Source of the DNA: Firmicutes bacterium ADurb.Bin193
Lineage (GTDB): Bacteria > Bacillota > Clostridia > Monoglobales > Firm-18
Assembly: GCA_002070105.1 (NCBI GenBank)
Contig: MWCQ01000004.1
Coordinates: forward strand, 88,770 to 152,769
Length of the DNA stretch: 64,000 nucleotides
Direction: 5' to 3'
Below the pieces are notes generated by a model. It worked only from the letters and a program-made list of their open reading frames with translations, made no database searches and was not told the DNA's origin. How positions within the stretch are numbered: the stretch's first letter is position 1; every line of letters starts with the position of its first letter. The translations under genes were made by a program, and so were the position numbers. Positions 30,359 to 40,000 of this stretch are shown here, in pieces.

Positions 30359-30937
30359 ATGTCTAATGCAGTAGAAATCAGATGGCACGGTCGCGGCGGA
30401 CAGGGCGCCAAAACGGCTTCGCTGCTGCTTGCCGACGCTGCTTTTAACACCGGCAAGTATGTTCAGGGGTTTCCCGAATACGGACCGGAGAGAATGGGGG
30501 CTCCCATAACGGCATACAACAGAATTTCGGACGAAAAAATTACCGTTCACAGTAATATATATAATCCGCAATTTGTAGTGGTTGTCGATGACTCGCTTCT
30601 TGAATCCGTTGATGTTACAAAGGGTCTAAAAGAGGACGGAGCGATTATTATCAATACAACGAAGTCGCCTGAGGAGATTAAGTCCTTGTTGAAGGGATAC
30701 AGCGGAAGGATTTTCACCATTGACGCAAGGAAAATCTCCATGGAATGTCTCGGCAAATATTTTCCCAATACGCCCATGCTTGCGGCGGTCGTGGTTGTAA
30801 GCAAAGTTATGCCCGTTGAGGATTTTATAAAGGACATGGAAGAATCCTATGCCCATAAATTCGCCTCAAAGCCCCAGGTTATCGAGGGGAATATGGCTGC
30901 TTTAAGAAGAAGCGTAACGGAGGTGCGGTCGATATGA
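30359..30937 (+). CDS. porG: 2-oxoacid:ferredoxin oxidoreductase, gamma subunit
   Basis: Gamma subunit of a four-subunit oxidoreductase that decarboxylates a 2-oxoacid to acyl-CoA and reduces ferredoxin. The 192-residue protein has the family start RWHGRGGQGAKTAS and the FPEYGPERMGAPITAY motif. It overlaps the delta gene by four bases, and delta, alpha and beta follow in the order G-D-A-B. The set is complete. The substrate is probably pyruvate, though a branched 2-oxoacid is possible. Confidence 0.93.
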   Translation: MSNAVEIRWHGRGGQGAKTASLLLADAAFNTGKYVQGFPEYGPERMGAPITAYNRISDEKITVHSNIYNPQFVVVVDDSLLESVDVTKGLKEDGAIIINTTKSPEEIKSLLKGYSGRIFTIDARKISMECLGKYFPNTPMLAAVVVVSKVMPVEDFIKDMEESYAHKFASKPQVIEGNMAALRRSVTEVRSI

Positions 30938-31239
30938 GAAGAAAATTAAAATTAAGCCTTGACAGCGATGTTACATGGAAGGAAATTTCACCCGGCGGAG
31001 TAATTTCCGAGGCGGGCAACGCCGAAAAGTTTAAAACCGGCGACTGGCGCTCGATAAGGCCGGTGTGGATTGTTGAAAAATGTACTCAGTGCATGCTCTG
31101 CTTCCCCGTATGTCCGGATTCGTCAATTCCGGTTGATGCGGAGGGCAAGCGTACGGAGTTTGACTTTGACCACTGCAAGGGCTGTGGCGTATGCGCACAG
31201 GTTTGCCCGTTCGATGCGATAGAGATGACCGAAAACTAA
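30934..31239 (+). CDS. porD: 2-oxoacid:ferredoxin oxidoreductase, delta (ferredoxin-like) subunit
   Basis: A 101-residue electron-transfer subunit with two 4Fe-4S motifs: CTQCMLCFPVCPD (about 50-62) and CKGCGVCAQVCP (about 81-92). It passes electrons from the thiamine site of the beta subunit to ferredoxin. Start overlaps porG (ATGA), so synthesis is coupled. Confidence 0.95.
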   Translation: MRRKLKLSLDSDVTWKEISPGGVISEAGNAEKFKTGDWRSIRPVWIVEKCTQCMLCFPVCPDSSIPVDAEGKRTEFDFDHCKGCGVCAQVCPFDAIEMTEN

Positions 31240-31252
31240 AGGAGGAGAAACA

Positions 31253-32434
31253 ATGGCTAAAAGAGACAGATTAAGCGGTAATGAAGCGGTTGCGGTTGCA
31301 ATGCGGCAGATTAACCCCGATGTTGTTGCCGCTTTTCCCATAACGCCTTCCACAGAGGTTCCGCAGTATTTTGCGTCCTTTGTCGCAGACGGAAAGGTTG
31401 ACACCGAATTTATACCCGTAGAATCGGAACATTCGGCAATGAGCGCATGTATCGGCGCACAGGCGGCGGGTGCAAGAACGATAACCGCAACCTCGGCAAA
31501 CGGTCTTGCGCTTATGTGGGAGATGCTTTACATTGCGGCGTCCTCGCGCCTTCCCGTCACGCTTGCGGCTGTAAACAGGGCGCTATCAGGGCCGATTAAC
31601 ATTAACAATGACCACTCGGATACAATGGGTGCGCGGGACTCCGGCTGGATTCAGCTTTACGGCGAAAACAATCAGGAAGCTTATGACAACCTTATTCAGG
31701 CGGTGAAAATAGGCGAGCACCCCGATGTAATGCTTCCCGTTATGGATTGCTATGACGGGTTTATAACATCACACGCGGTTGAAAATATTGAGCTTTTGGA
31801 GGATGACGAGGTTAAGGCTTTCGTCGGCGAGTACAATCCCGACTTTTATCTTAACGACCGTGAAAACCCGATTTCGGTGGGACCGCTTGACAGCGTTTCC
31901 CACTATTTCGAGCATAAGAGGCTTCAGGCCGAGGCAATGAAAAACGCAAAAAAGGTTATTTTGGAGGTTGCCGCAGAGTTTGAAAAGCTTACGGGCAGAA
32001 AATACGGCCTTTTCGAGGAATATATGATGGAGGATGCCGAAATTGCGATTGTTGTTATAAACTCCACCGCTGGAACGGCAAAGGAGGTTGTAAAAAGCCT
32101 TCGTGCAAAGGGTGTCAAGGCAGGGCTTATTAAAATAAGGGTGTACCGCCCCTTCCCGGTTGACGAGATTGTAAAGGCTCTGAAAAAGGTTAAGGCTCTT
32201 GCGGTTTTGGACAAGTGTGACAGCTTTAACGCGGCGGGCGGTCCGCTTTTCACCGATGTGACAAGTGCATTGTACGGCAGGGCGGACGGAATTAAGGTAA
32301 TAAATTATATATACGGGCTTGGCGGACGGGATGTTAAAACTGATGATATCGAAAAGGTTTACGAGCGCCTTGCGGACATAGCAAAGACCGGTAGCGTCGG
32401 AGAGATTTACAACTACTTCGGCGTAAGAGAATAG
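31253..32434 (+). CDS. porA: 2-oxoacid:ferredoxin oxidoreductase, alpha subunit
   Basis: The 393-residue alpha subunit contains the pyrimidine-binding and transketolase-C-like domains. Family motifs include AFPITPSTEVPQYF (about 25-38), EHSAMSACIGAQAAGART and the SANGLALMWE stretch. Its ribosome site GGAGGAG and ATG lie 13 bases after porD. The domain order fits pyruvate synthase alpha subunits; the exact acid is inferred by family only. Confidence 0.93.
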   Translation: MAKRDRLSGNEAVAVAMRQINPDVVAAFPITPSTEVPQYFASFVADGKVDTEFIPVESEHSAMSACIGAQAAGARTITATSANGLALMWEMLYIAASSRLPVTLAAVNRALSGPININNDHSDTMGARDSGWIQLYGENNQEAYDNLIQAVKIGEHPDVMLPVMDCYDGFITSHAVENIELLEDDEVKAFVGEYNPDFYLNDRENPISVGPLDSVSHYFEHKRLQAEAMKNAKKVILEVAAEFEKLTGRKYGLFEEYMMEDAEIAIVVINSTAGTAKEVVKSLRAKGVKAGLIKIRVYRPFPVDEIVKALKKVKALAVLDKCDSFNAAGGPLFTDVTSALYGRADGIKVINYIYGLGGRDVKTDDIEKVYERLADIAKTGSVGEIYNYFGVRE

Positions 32435-32446
32435 GGGGAGGATATT

Positions 32447-33376
32447 ATGGCTTATAATTTAAAGGAAGCGGTTAAACGCCCTGAAAGGCTTACGGGCGGT
32501 CACAGAATGTGCGCAGGTTGCGGAGCTCCCGTTGTTGTGCGCACGATTTTGCGCGCGATAAAACCTGAGGACCATGCGGTTATCGGAAGCGCGACCGGAT
32601 GTCTTGAGGTTTCGACATGTCTTTACCCCTATACGGCGTGGAAGGACAGCTTTATTCACTCGGCATTCGAGAATGCGGGTGCGACGATTTCCGGCGCAGA
32701 GGCTGCATACAATGTAATGAAGAAAAAGGGTAAAATAAAGGGTGATATAAAATTTATCGCCTTCGGCGGCGACGGCGGAACCTATGATATAGGGCTTCAG
32801 TCATTGTCCGGCGCAATGGAAAGAGGGCATGACATGGTTTATGTATGCTATGACAACGGTGCATACATGAACACGGGTATTCAGCGTTCGTCCGCAACGC
32901 CGACCTTTGCCGACACGACGACCTCACCTGCGGGGAGCGTTATCCCCGGCAAGACCCAGCTTAAAAAAGACCTTACGCTTATTATGGCTAATCATAACAT
33001 TCCCTATGTTGCACAGTCGGCACCGATCGGCAATTTCAAGGACCTTCATGAGAAGGCCGAAAAGGCAATATACACCCCCGGCGCCGCATTCTTAAATGTT
33101 ATGGCTCCCTGCCCGAGGGGCTGGAGGTATGACACTCCGATGCTTATGCAGATTTGCAAGCTTGCTGTTGACACATGTATATGGCCGCTTTTCGAGGTTG
33201 AAAATGGTAAGTATAAGGTTAATTACAAGCCTAAGAACAAACTTCCCGTTGAGGAATTTTTGAAGGTTCAGGGAAGGTTCAGGCACATGTTCAAAAAGGG
33301 CAACGAGTGGATGATTGAAAAGTTCCAAAAGGATATTGATGAGAAGTGGGAAATGCTTCTTAAACTTGAAGGCTGA
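32447..33376 (+). CDS. porB: 2-oxoacid:ferredoxin oxidoreductase, beta subunit
   Basis: The 309-residue thiamine-diphosphate-binding subunit. It shows the cluster cysteines in MCAGCGAPVV, a further Cys pair region (GSATGCLEVSTCLYP) and the ThDP/Mg motif FGGDGGTYDIG followed by YDNGAYMNTG. It is the last gene of the operon, with a clean terminator after it. Confidence 0.94.
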   Translation: MAYNLKEAVKRPERLTGGHRMCAGCGAPVVVRTILRAIKPEDHAVIGSATGCLEVSTCLYPYTAWKDSFIHSAFENAGATISGAEAAYNVMKKKGKIKGDIKFIAFGGDGGTYDIGLQSLSGAMERGHDMVYVCYDNGAYMNTGIQRSSATPTFADTTTSPAGSVIPGKTQLKKDLTLIMANHNIPYVAQSAPIGNFKDLHEKAEKAIYTPGAAFLNVMAPCPRGWRYDTPMLMQICKLAVDTCIWPLFEVENGKYKVNYKPKNKLPVEEFLKVQGRFRHMFKKGNEWMIEKFQKDIDEKWEMLLKLEG

Positions 33377-33387
33377 TATAAAAACCG

Positions 33388-33410
33388 GGGTGCGAAATAC
33401 TTTCGCACCC
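33388..33410 (+). terminator. Terminator of the por operon
   Basis: Ten-base perfect stem GGGTGCGAAA / TTTCGCACCC with a TAC loop, then TGTTTT. Confidence 0.88.
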
Positions 33411-33456
33411 TGTTTTCGTATTGTGCTGACAAATTCCATCTAAATAAAAAACTAAA

Positions 33457-33493
33457 ACCTTCTATCACGGATTTTAACTCTGCAATAGAAGGT
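33457..33493 (-). terminator. Terminator of the rpsF-ssb-rpsR operon
   Basis: Nine-base stem ACCTTCTAT / ATAGAAGGT; on the minus strand it runs into a T-rich tract. Confidence 0.8.
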
Positions 33494-33524
33494 AAATGTT
33501 TATTTATTCGCTTATTTCTAATCC

Positions 33525-33767
33525 TTATTCGGTGGTAAACGGAAGCAGGGCAACATGCCTTGCACGCTTTATCGCAAGCGTCATCTGCCTTTGATGCTTT
33601 GCGCAGTTTCCGCTCATTCGCCTCGGAACGATTTTTGCGCGTTCGGTTAAAAATCGGCGAAGCTTGGCAACATCTTTGTAATCGATGTGCTCAACCTTGT
33701 CAATGCAGAATTGGCAGCTTTTTTTGCGCGCCTTTCTGCGCATAGGCCTGTCGCTTTTTTCAGCCAT
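33525..33767 (-). CDS. rpsR: 30S ribosomal protein S18
   Basis: An 80-residue basic ribosomal protein of the 30S platform, where it contacts S6. Signatures include KSCQFCIDK, the [23 protein letters not shown] core and the [11 protein letters not shown] end. Two cysteines near residue 20 suggest the zinc-binding (C+) variant in part, though only CxxC is visible. Last gene of rpsF-ssb-rpsR. Confidence 0.97.
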   Translation of the reverse strand: MAEKSDRPMRRKARKKSCQFCIDKVEHIDYKDVAKLRRFLTERAKIVPRRMSGNCAKHQRQMTLAIKRARHVALLPFTTE

Positions 33768-33838
33768 TATATAATTACCTCCTTGAATTGTTGATTAAAA
33801 GTTGCCGAATCTATTTCGGCGTTTTTGGAACTAAACGA

Positions 33839-34267
33839 TTAAAACGGAAGGTCGTCGTCGGTATCGACCGTTTCAAAGCCGCTGCCCATAAGCTGGGCGG
33901 AGCTTTCGATATCATCCCGTGGTATTTGCGGATTTACACCGCCTCCGGGCCTGTCACCGCAGAAATTAACCTCGTCCACAACAACCTCGGTTGCATAGTG
34001 CTTGACGCCGTTGTTGTCGTCCCAGGTTCTCGTCTGAAGACTTCCGACCACATTCATCATTTGACCCTTAACGAAGTATTTAGAGATAAACTCTGCGGAT
34101 TGCCGCCAGGCGACAACATTGATAAAATCCGTCTGCTTTTCACCTTCCGCATTCTTAAACCGTCTGTCCACAGCCAGTGAAAACGAGCATACCGGAACAT
34201 TTGAAGTGGTATATTTAAGATCCGGCGATTTTGTTAAGCGCCCCATTAAAATAACCTTGTTAAGCAT
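33839..34267 (-). CDS. ssb: Single-stranded DNA-binding protein
   Basis: A 142-residue OB-fold protein that coats single-stranded DNA in replication and repair. It begins MLNKVILMGRLTKSPDLKYT, has the aromatic-rich core, and ends in the acidic tip DTDDDLPF that docks partner proteins. Its place between rpsF and rpsR is the classic bacterial arrangement. Confidence 0.97.
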   Translation of the reverse strand: MLNKVILMGRLTKSPDLKYTTSNVPVCSFSLAVDRRFKNAEGEKQTDFINVVAWRQSAEFISKYFVKGQMMNVVGSLQTRTWDDNNGVKHYATEVVVDEVNFCGDRPGGGVNPQIPRDDIESSAQLMGSGFETVDTDDDLPF

Positions 34268-34278
34268 AACGACACCCC

Positions 34279-34578
34279 TTATTCCTCGTCTTTCCTGACA
34301 ATAATCGAACGAATGATACCGTCGGTAATTCCGTAAACCCTGTCAAGCTCTTTCGGAAAATCGGGTTTAGCTGTGAAATTAACAAGAACATAAAAGCCTT
34401 CGTTTTTATCATCTATCGGATAGGCAAGACGGCGTTTACCCCAGACATCAACGCTTTCGACCTCTCCTGCCGATGCGATGAGTGATTTAAACTTTTCAAC
34501 AATCTCGTTTGTCTCTTCCTCGCTTTTGTCTTTGTCGATGACGAAAATCGTTTCGTACTTGTTGATATGTTCAACCAT
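34279..34578 (-). CDS. rpsF: 30S ribosomal protein S6
   Basis: A 99-residue ribosomal protein with the ferredoxin-like fold. It starts at 34578 (VEHINKYETIFVIDKD) and shows VDVWGKRRLAYPIDDKNEGFYVLVNF. First gene of the operon, 11 bases before ssb, with the promoter about 65 bases upstream. Confidence 0.97.
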   Translation of the reverse strand: MVEHINKYETIFVIDKDKSEEETNEIVEKFKSLIASAGEVESVDVWGKRRLAYPIDDKNEGFYVLVNFTAKPDFPKELDRVYGITDGIIRSIIVRKDEE

Positions 34579-34640
34579 TTTTTACACCTCCTTTTGGACT
34601 TTGGCGCATACTTTATATATGCGCAAGGAATCAGAACTTA

Positions 34641-34669
34641 ATTATACTGTATAGTGTGGGAAATGTCAA
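34641..34669 (-). promoter_or_regulatory. Perfect-consensus promoter of rpsF-ssb-rpsR
   Basis: On the minus strand TTGACA (34664-34669), 17-base spacer, TATAAT (34641-34646). Confidence 0.92.
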
Positions 34670-34711
34670 CATTTTTGTTAAAAGTAAGTTCAAAACTTTT
34701 TTATTAGGTAA

Positions 34712-34753
34712 AACACAGGCTGACGACACCTGTTAATGTCGTCAGCCTGTGTT
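34712..34753 (-). terminator. Long hairpin downstream of the propeller protein gene
   Basis: Sixteen-base perfect arms (34712-34727 and 34738-34753), 15 bases after the stop codon of the minus-strand gene, with TTTT after the stem. Confidence 0.8.
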
Positions 34754-34768
34754 CAATTTATATTATCT

Positions 34769-37700
34769 CTATTTGCGACCAATCTGAATCTCTGAAATAT
34801 TGGTCCATGTGTTTTTAGTGTTCTTATAGCCGGTAACCCTCAGATAACGCGCGGTTTTCGCCGGGAACTCATACCTTTCGAGACCTGAATTGAAGCCACT
34901 TGACTGGAAGCCGGCGATCGGAGTGAATGTCTTGCCGTCCGTTGAGGCCGACAGTGAGAAAATCATAATACGCTGGTCTCCGCCGCCCCAGGCGATTGCA
35001 ACACAGTCAATCGTCTTTTCGCTTCCAAGGTCAAAGTCAATATTGCAGGGAGCTTCACCGGTACTCCAGTTAGTCGAGGGGTCATTGTCAAACATACTCG
35101 TTACCACCAAGGATTTCTGCCCCGGTTTATCAGCTTTTGCGCTTACTATCGGATATACCTCCGAAAGCGGTTTTTCATCAACCGTAACATATTCTTCGAT
35201 TATTATGTCGCCTTCCTTATATTCCGGTCTGGGCATGGGCGTTGCGGCGGGAATTTTATCGTCCGGCTTGTTGGATGCCAGTATAACCGTATTTGTTGTT
35301 CCCGACCACTGCACAGCCGCACCCAATGATTCCGAAATAAAGCGTAAAGGCACCATTGTGCGGTCATTATGCGTAAACGGAGCCACATCAAGTGTAAGAG
35401 GCTGACCGTTTAGCTTTGCCTCCGTGCTTCCGATTGTAAGGGTTATTGTGGTATTGCCCTTGGTTGCGGTTACCGTGCTTGTTGCTTCATCCCAGTCAAC
35501 TGTTGCGCCCATAATCTCAAATATCGCACGCATAGGCACCATTGTACGGTCGTTTCTAATCATTGCCGGCGGGTCAAATGCCTGCAACTTTCCGTCAATG
35601 GTGATGTTTATCTTGTCATCCTTGGCATACCCGTCCCAACCATTCGGGATAGGCAGAGCCATGTTTTTCCAAAGAGCTCTTTTGTACTCGCGCATTTCGG
35701 GATTTGTGTGCTGCCAGTCGTCGGGAGCCGGGAAGACGAAATTACCGTTACCGCTTCCGAAAATCAGGTCACCCGTTATGGGGTTGATGAACAGTGCACC
35801 GGACATATAAATGCGCGGTGCGTTCATGGTAATATCCTCCCACGCACAGGCTGTAAAATCCTTGTTAAGCCGTCCCCGGTAAATCATGGGAGCTCCGCCG
35901 TGTGCCATAAGCACATAAACGAGATACGGATCGTGGTAATCCGCAACAAGCTTTTTAACGCCCCATGCCGGAGGGAATACGGTTGAGTATGGCTTCAGGC
36001 TTAAACTTGTGCCGGTCCACACACCGTCATCGCCTTCTTTGATAATTATTAAATCCTTGTTTCCGTCAACCGTAAAGATATGTTTATCGCTGGTCGGGCT
36101 GAAGAAGAAGGGAGGTTCGGCTTTACCTGCGTCATCAATGGTAATAACAACCCTATAAATCTCCTTCCATGTCTGACCTCGGTCGGTGGATTTTTCAAGC
36201 GCAAACTCGGTCTTCGAGGGCTGAGAATAGGAATATACAATATCGCCGTTCAGATGAGACATCCCGATAACCGTTTTTCTCTTTGGATTAATTGTCCATG
36301 TATTGCCGCCGTCCATCGAGATGTTGGGACCCGCGTATACGATGTTGGGGTTCTGACGGCTGTAAAATGTCATTCTGTTTGTAATTCCGCCGCCCACATC
36401 AACCTTCTGCTCGATCCAGTCCCTCCAATCGGACCTGCCCTTGTCGCGGGTTAATATAAAGTCCGCTCCTCCGCTAGGTCCTATGCCTACGATATATCTG
36501 CCGGGGGCGTTCGGGTCAACGGGCGGAGGCACATTAGCCGGCCACGGGTCGGGCAGGCATATCATGCTGTGTACGGTAACGCCACCGGTCCAGGTTGTGT
36601 GAATCTGTTTCATCCGCGGAACCAAATGGTCGGGGTTATTCTGTTCAAACCATTCGCCGCCGTTTTCGGTAAAGTAGTTGCCCGCGTCCTGAAGCGATAC
36701 GCCGAAAACTTTCCAGTTTGACTCGTTAAATCCCATATCGAAAAAGCGCGGTGCAATAAAGCCTGTCGAACTGCTTTTCCACACCCTGCCCTCGGTGCTC
36801 TCACTGCGCCAGAAATAAGCATTGCCGACAGCCAGCGCAAGGTCGGGAATTGTCGGGTGAGGAAGGAAAAATGCCTGTTGACGACCGGTAATATTGGTCT
36901 GCGTCCAGGGTTCGGGATTGTCGGGCTGAATTTCATGGTCCATCCATTGACCGGAGAAATTTCGGATTTTCGCCTTGGTTCCTCCGGCAACCGAATTGTG
37001 GACATATATAATGCGCTTACCCTCTGCGTTTTTTGCGCCGACGCCCATCTGGGCGGGGTTAATTTCATTCATTATGTTAGTCCATGTCTCGCCGCCGTCG
37101 TTGGACTCATATACGCCGCGCTTTGCGGCATCGTTGTGCGTAAAGCTGAGCAGCAAATGAAGGGCATTGTCCGGGTCAACCCAGACAGTGTTAACCTTAC
37201 CGTTAAACATATCGGGCCTAACCTTGTTCCAGGTCTTGCCTCCGTCTGTGGTCTTGAAAAGCCCCGTGGAGGTTGACATAAACAGGGTGTTTATGTCTGT
37301 GGGATGCTGCTTCAGAGTATATATTCTGTCGCCGTATGTAGCAAGGGGAAACTCACAAATCTTTTCCCATTTCAGTCCGCCGGGGTCAGAGACAAACAGA
37401 CCTCTGTCGCCGATGTCGTTTGTGCTTGTGATGGCAAGACGCCATATTCTATCCTGCACAGTTCCGCCGGAAATGGGGAAGCAGGCAAAGGTGTCTTTAA
37501 AATACCTGTCCATCGCAAAATGTCCTACCTTGGCTACCATAGTCCAGCTTTTGCCCTTGTTCTCGGTTCGGTAAATACCCTCGATTTCTTTGAAACTGGG
37601 GACAAGCTGATACTGAGTTGAGCCGCTCAAAGATACGAACATAACATTTGAGTCCGCAGGGTCAATGGCGCAGGCATTGCCTTCCTGCATATACAGACCG

Positions 37701-38032
37701 TTATTCTCGGGGGTAAACCAGCTTTTGCCGAAGTCGGTGCTTATTCGGACAAAGCCCATGTCCTGCCCCATCATTACAGTTCCGTCTTCATGGAAGGCGC
37801 CGCCGTGCATCCACTGATAGCCCTCGCCTCCGTAACGGCCATTAGGATACAGTTCGGGGAAATTTGCCTTTTCGGCGCCCATATCCTCTTGCCGGCGTCC
37901 GACCATCGGGCGCCATTCAATCTTTTCGCCTTCTGCGGCTGCGGTAAGAGGCACATTAAATGTAAATGCCGTAAGCAAAACTGACAAAGCCATAAAAGTG
38001 CTTAAAAATCTAAATCCGGCTGTTCTTACCAT
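34769..38032 (-). CDS. Large secreted beta-propeller (BNR/sortilin-like) protein with copper-amine-oxidase-N and F5/8 C domains
   Basis: A 1087-residue exported protein. It has a signal peptide (1 to about 33), then a long region of BNR/Asp-box repeats (STDFGKSW, KTTDGGKTW, ESNDGGETW, STDRGQTW; about 40-790) as in GH74 xyloglucanases and sortilin propellers. Residues 808-920 are a doubled copper-amine-oxidase-N/stalk-like domain (NDRTMVPMRAIFE and NDRTMVPLRFISE). After a proline-rich linker comes a discoidin/F5/8 type C carbohydrate-binding-like domain (about 958-1087). It is probably a cell-surface or secreted glycan-active enzyme. The GH74 identity is unproven because I did not locate the two catalytic Asp. 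The same last two domains recur in the protein at 59520. Confidence 0.8.
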   Translation of the reverse strand: MVRTAGFRFLSTFMALSVLLTAFTFNVPLTAAAEGEKIEWRPMVGRRQEDMGAEKANFPELYPNGRYGGEGYQWMHGGAFHEDGTVMMGQDMGFVRISTDFGKSWFTPENNGLYMQEGNACAIDPADSNVMFVSLSGSTQYQLVPSFKEIEGIYRTENKGKSWTMVAKVGHFAMDRYFKDTFACFPISGGTVQDRIWRLAITSTNDIGDRGLFVSDPGGLKWEKICEFPLATYGDRIYTLKQHPTDINTLFMSTSTGLFKTTDGGKTWNKVRPDMFNGKVNTVWVDPDNALHLLLSFTHNDAAKRGVYESNDGGETWTNIMNEINPAQMGVGAKNAEGKRIIYVHNSVAGGTKAKIRNFSGQWMDHEIQPDNPEPWTQTNITGRQQAFFLPHPTIPDLALAVGNAYFWRSESTEGRVWKSSSTGFIAPRFFDMGFNESNWKVFGVSLQDAGNYFTENGGEWFEQNNPDHLVPRMKQIHTTWTGGVTVHSMICLPDPWPANVPPPVDPNAPGRYIVGIGPSGGADFILTRDKGRSDWRDWIEQKVDVGGGITNRMTFYSRQNPNIVYAGPNISMDGGNTWTINPKRKTVIGMSHLNGDIVYSYSQPSKTEFALEKSTDRGQTWKEIYRVVITIDDAGKAEPPFFFSPTSDKHIFTVDGNKDLIIIKEGDDGVWTGTSLSLKPYSTVFPPAWGVKKLVADYHDPYLVYVLMAHGGAPMIYRGRLNKDFTACAWEDITMNAPRIYMSGALFINPITGDLIFGSGNGNFVFPAPDDWQHTNPEMREYKRALWKNMALPIPNGWDGYAKDDKINITIDGKLQAFDPPAMIRNDRTMVPMRAIFEIMGATVDWDEATSTVTATKGNTTITLTIGSTEAKLNGQPLTLDVAPFTHNDRTMVPLRFISESLGAAVQWSGTTNTVILASNKPDDKIPAATPMPRPEYKEGDIIIEEYVTVDEKPLSEVYPIVSAKADKPGQKSLVVTSMFDNDPSTNWSTGEAPCNIDFDLGSEKTIDCVAIAWGGGDQRIMIFSLSASTDGKTFTPIAGFQSSGFNSGLERYEFPAKTARYLRVTGYKNTKNTWTNISEIQIGRK

Positions 38033-38222
38033 GGATAAACTACCTCCTTCATAATAACTATTATTATAATTATATATTAAATGTAGAGTTATAGCAAGAA
38101 TGATAATGCTAATTTTAACAATCTCAATTTAGTTAAATTTCATAAAATCAGTAATCTTTTTAAAAAAGCAGGTTAATGAGGTCAAATGTAAAAAACGGCA
38201 TAGAAATGGTATTTATCGGTCC

Positions 38223-38251
38223 TTGACACATAAATATGTAAATGGTATTAT
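38223..38251 (+). promoter_or_regulatory. Sigma-A promoter for the CotH-like gene
   Basis: TTGACA (38223-38228), 17-base spacer, TATTAT (38246-38251), in the divergent gap 38033-38314. I see nothing else there. Confidence 0.78.
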
Positions 38252-38314
38252 TCGTTTGTAGTATTATTTCGACATATTTTTTAAAGTAGGAGTGGGTGCG
38301 GGAGTGGTGGTATT

Positions 38315-39949
38315 ATGAAAAAAAGTATAAGAAACTTTAATATTGCCGTATTTTTTGTGATAACAGCCTTTGCCGTAACCTCCTGCGGTATACCCAAAGC
38401 ACTTATTCCCAACTGGTGGTTTATGAAAAAAGCAAGAACCTCAGCTGATCTTAGGGACAATCCGAAGATATATGACGAAGAGGGCGATACGGAGGTTATT
38501 CATCTCTATGCTACGGTTATGCCTGACGGCAATTCCTTTCGCGACCTTGCGTCAAGCGGAGGAGAGGGTGAGGTAAGCATACTGCTTCAGGAAGGCGACG
38601 AAAGCCGTCCTCTTGAAGGGCTTTTCGGCTATGGGGCTTCGGGCGCAAACGCCAAAATGAAGCTTGCGGGAAATATTATGGAAGATCCGCAGCAAAACTC
38701 ATATAACATTACGCTTGATGGCGAGTCTGACTCACTGTACGAAATCAGGAGCATCAATTTAAACAAAAACCCGTTTGACCTTACAAAAATGAGGAACAAG
38801 CTGGCGTTTGATTATTTCAGAAAAATCGATAATCTGGTTAGTGCACGCACAAGGTTTGTAACACTGCATATTAAGGATTTATCCGCGGGCGACAAAGGTT
38901 TTGTCGATTACGGTCTTTACACGGGTGTTGAGGAAGCGAATGCTGATTACCTTAAAAGCCACGGGCTTGACCCCCAGGGTATGCTTTACAAAGCGCAGTA
39001 TTTTGAGTTTATAAAAATTAAAGAGCCGTTCGAGGCGGATGCCGAGCCGGGATATACCAAGGAAAATTTTAATAAAATATTGGAAGTAAAGGCCGGAAGC
39101 GACCACAAAAAGGTTTTGACCGTGGTGGACGATATTAATAATCCCAAATTAAACAGCGACGGAGTAATCGAGCGTTATTTCAATAAAAACAATTATCTTA
39201 CATGGCTGGCTGTAAACATTATCATGGGCAATCTTGATGCTAATGCAAAAAACTTCATGCTTTACAGCGCCTCCGATTCACCGACCTGGTATTTTCTCCC
39301 GTATGACAACGCTACCTCAATGGGATACTACGGTCAGACGGGTTATTTCCAGACACCGCTGTCGTCATGGCAGGCGGGAGTTTCGAATTACTGGGTTTCA
39401 CAGCTTCACAGGCAGTTTATCTCCAATCCCCAAAACCTTGAAGCTCTTACGAGGAAGATTGAGGAGCTTAAAAGTATAATTAACAGGGATACAACTCTTG
39501 AAATGCTGAACGGTTATTACAGAGCCGTTTCAAGATACATAAATGCCGACCCCGCAACAATTCAGGCGGAAATTGAACGAATCGCGGGGGAACCCCAAAA
39601 AAACATTGAAAGATATTACGACTCGCTTTATCTGCCGATGCCGGTATTTACATCGGGGATTTTAGAGCGGGACGACAAAAATTATTTCTCATGTCAGGAC
39701 GGTGTAAGCCTTATCGGCGGGGGAGTTTACTACGACTTCGTTTTGGGGCATGACCCTGAGTTTAACAGTATAATTGAACAGATTGACGACTCAACATTAA
39801 ATGAATTCTTCGTAAACAAACTCGGACCGGGGGTCTATTACTACAAAATCTCGCTTAAAAACGACAACGGCGATATCCAGCTTTCGTTCGACAAGTATGA
39901 CGACGGAAGCAAGATATACTTTGGCGTCCGCCAATGTATTGTTGAGTAA
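38315..39949 (+). CDS. CotH-like kinase-family lipoprotein
   Basis: A 544-residue exported lipoprotein (signal ending VTSC, lipidated C24). The middle resembles CotH-family atypical kinases, which phosphorylate spore coat proteins: LNKNPFDLTKMRNKLAFDYFR, then VDYGLYTGVEEANADYL, and GNLDANAKNFMLY...WYFLPYDNATSMG near 305-335, equivalent to the metal/ATP region. Being a lipoprotein, it would act outside the membrane, or in the forespore envelope if made in sporulation. The next gene, 51 bases on, is a large membrane protein. Confidence 0.72.
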   Translation: MKKSIRNFNIAVFFVITAFAVTSCGIPKALIPNWWFMKKARTSADLRDNPKIYDEEGDTEVIHLYATVMPDGNSFRDLASSGGEGEVSILLQEGDESRPLEGLFGYGASGANAKMKLAGNIMEDPQQNSYNITLDGESDSLYEIRSINLNKNPFDLTKMRNKLAFDYFRKIDNLVSARTRFVTLHIKDLSAGDKGFVDYGLYTGVEEANADYLKSHGLDPQGMLYKAQYFEFIKIKEPFEADAEPGYTKENFNKILEVKAGSDHKKVLTVVDDINNPKLNSDGVIERYFNKNNYLTWLAVNIIMGNLDANAKNFMLYSASDSPTWYFLPYDNATSMGYYGQTGYFQTPLSSWQAGVSNYWVSQLHRQFISNPQNLEALTRKIEELKSIINRDTTLEMLNGYYRAVSRYINADPATIQAEIERIAGEPQKNIERYYDSLYLPMPVFTSGILERDDKNYFSCQDGVSLIGGGVYYDFVLGHDPEFNSIIEQIDDSTLNEFFVNKLGPGVYYYKISLKNDNGDIQLSFDKYDDGSKIYFGVRQCIVE

Positions 39950-40000
39950 GCTCCGCAAGAGAAATCGGGACAAAATATTATTTGAAAAGGTTCTGAAATA

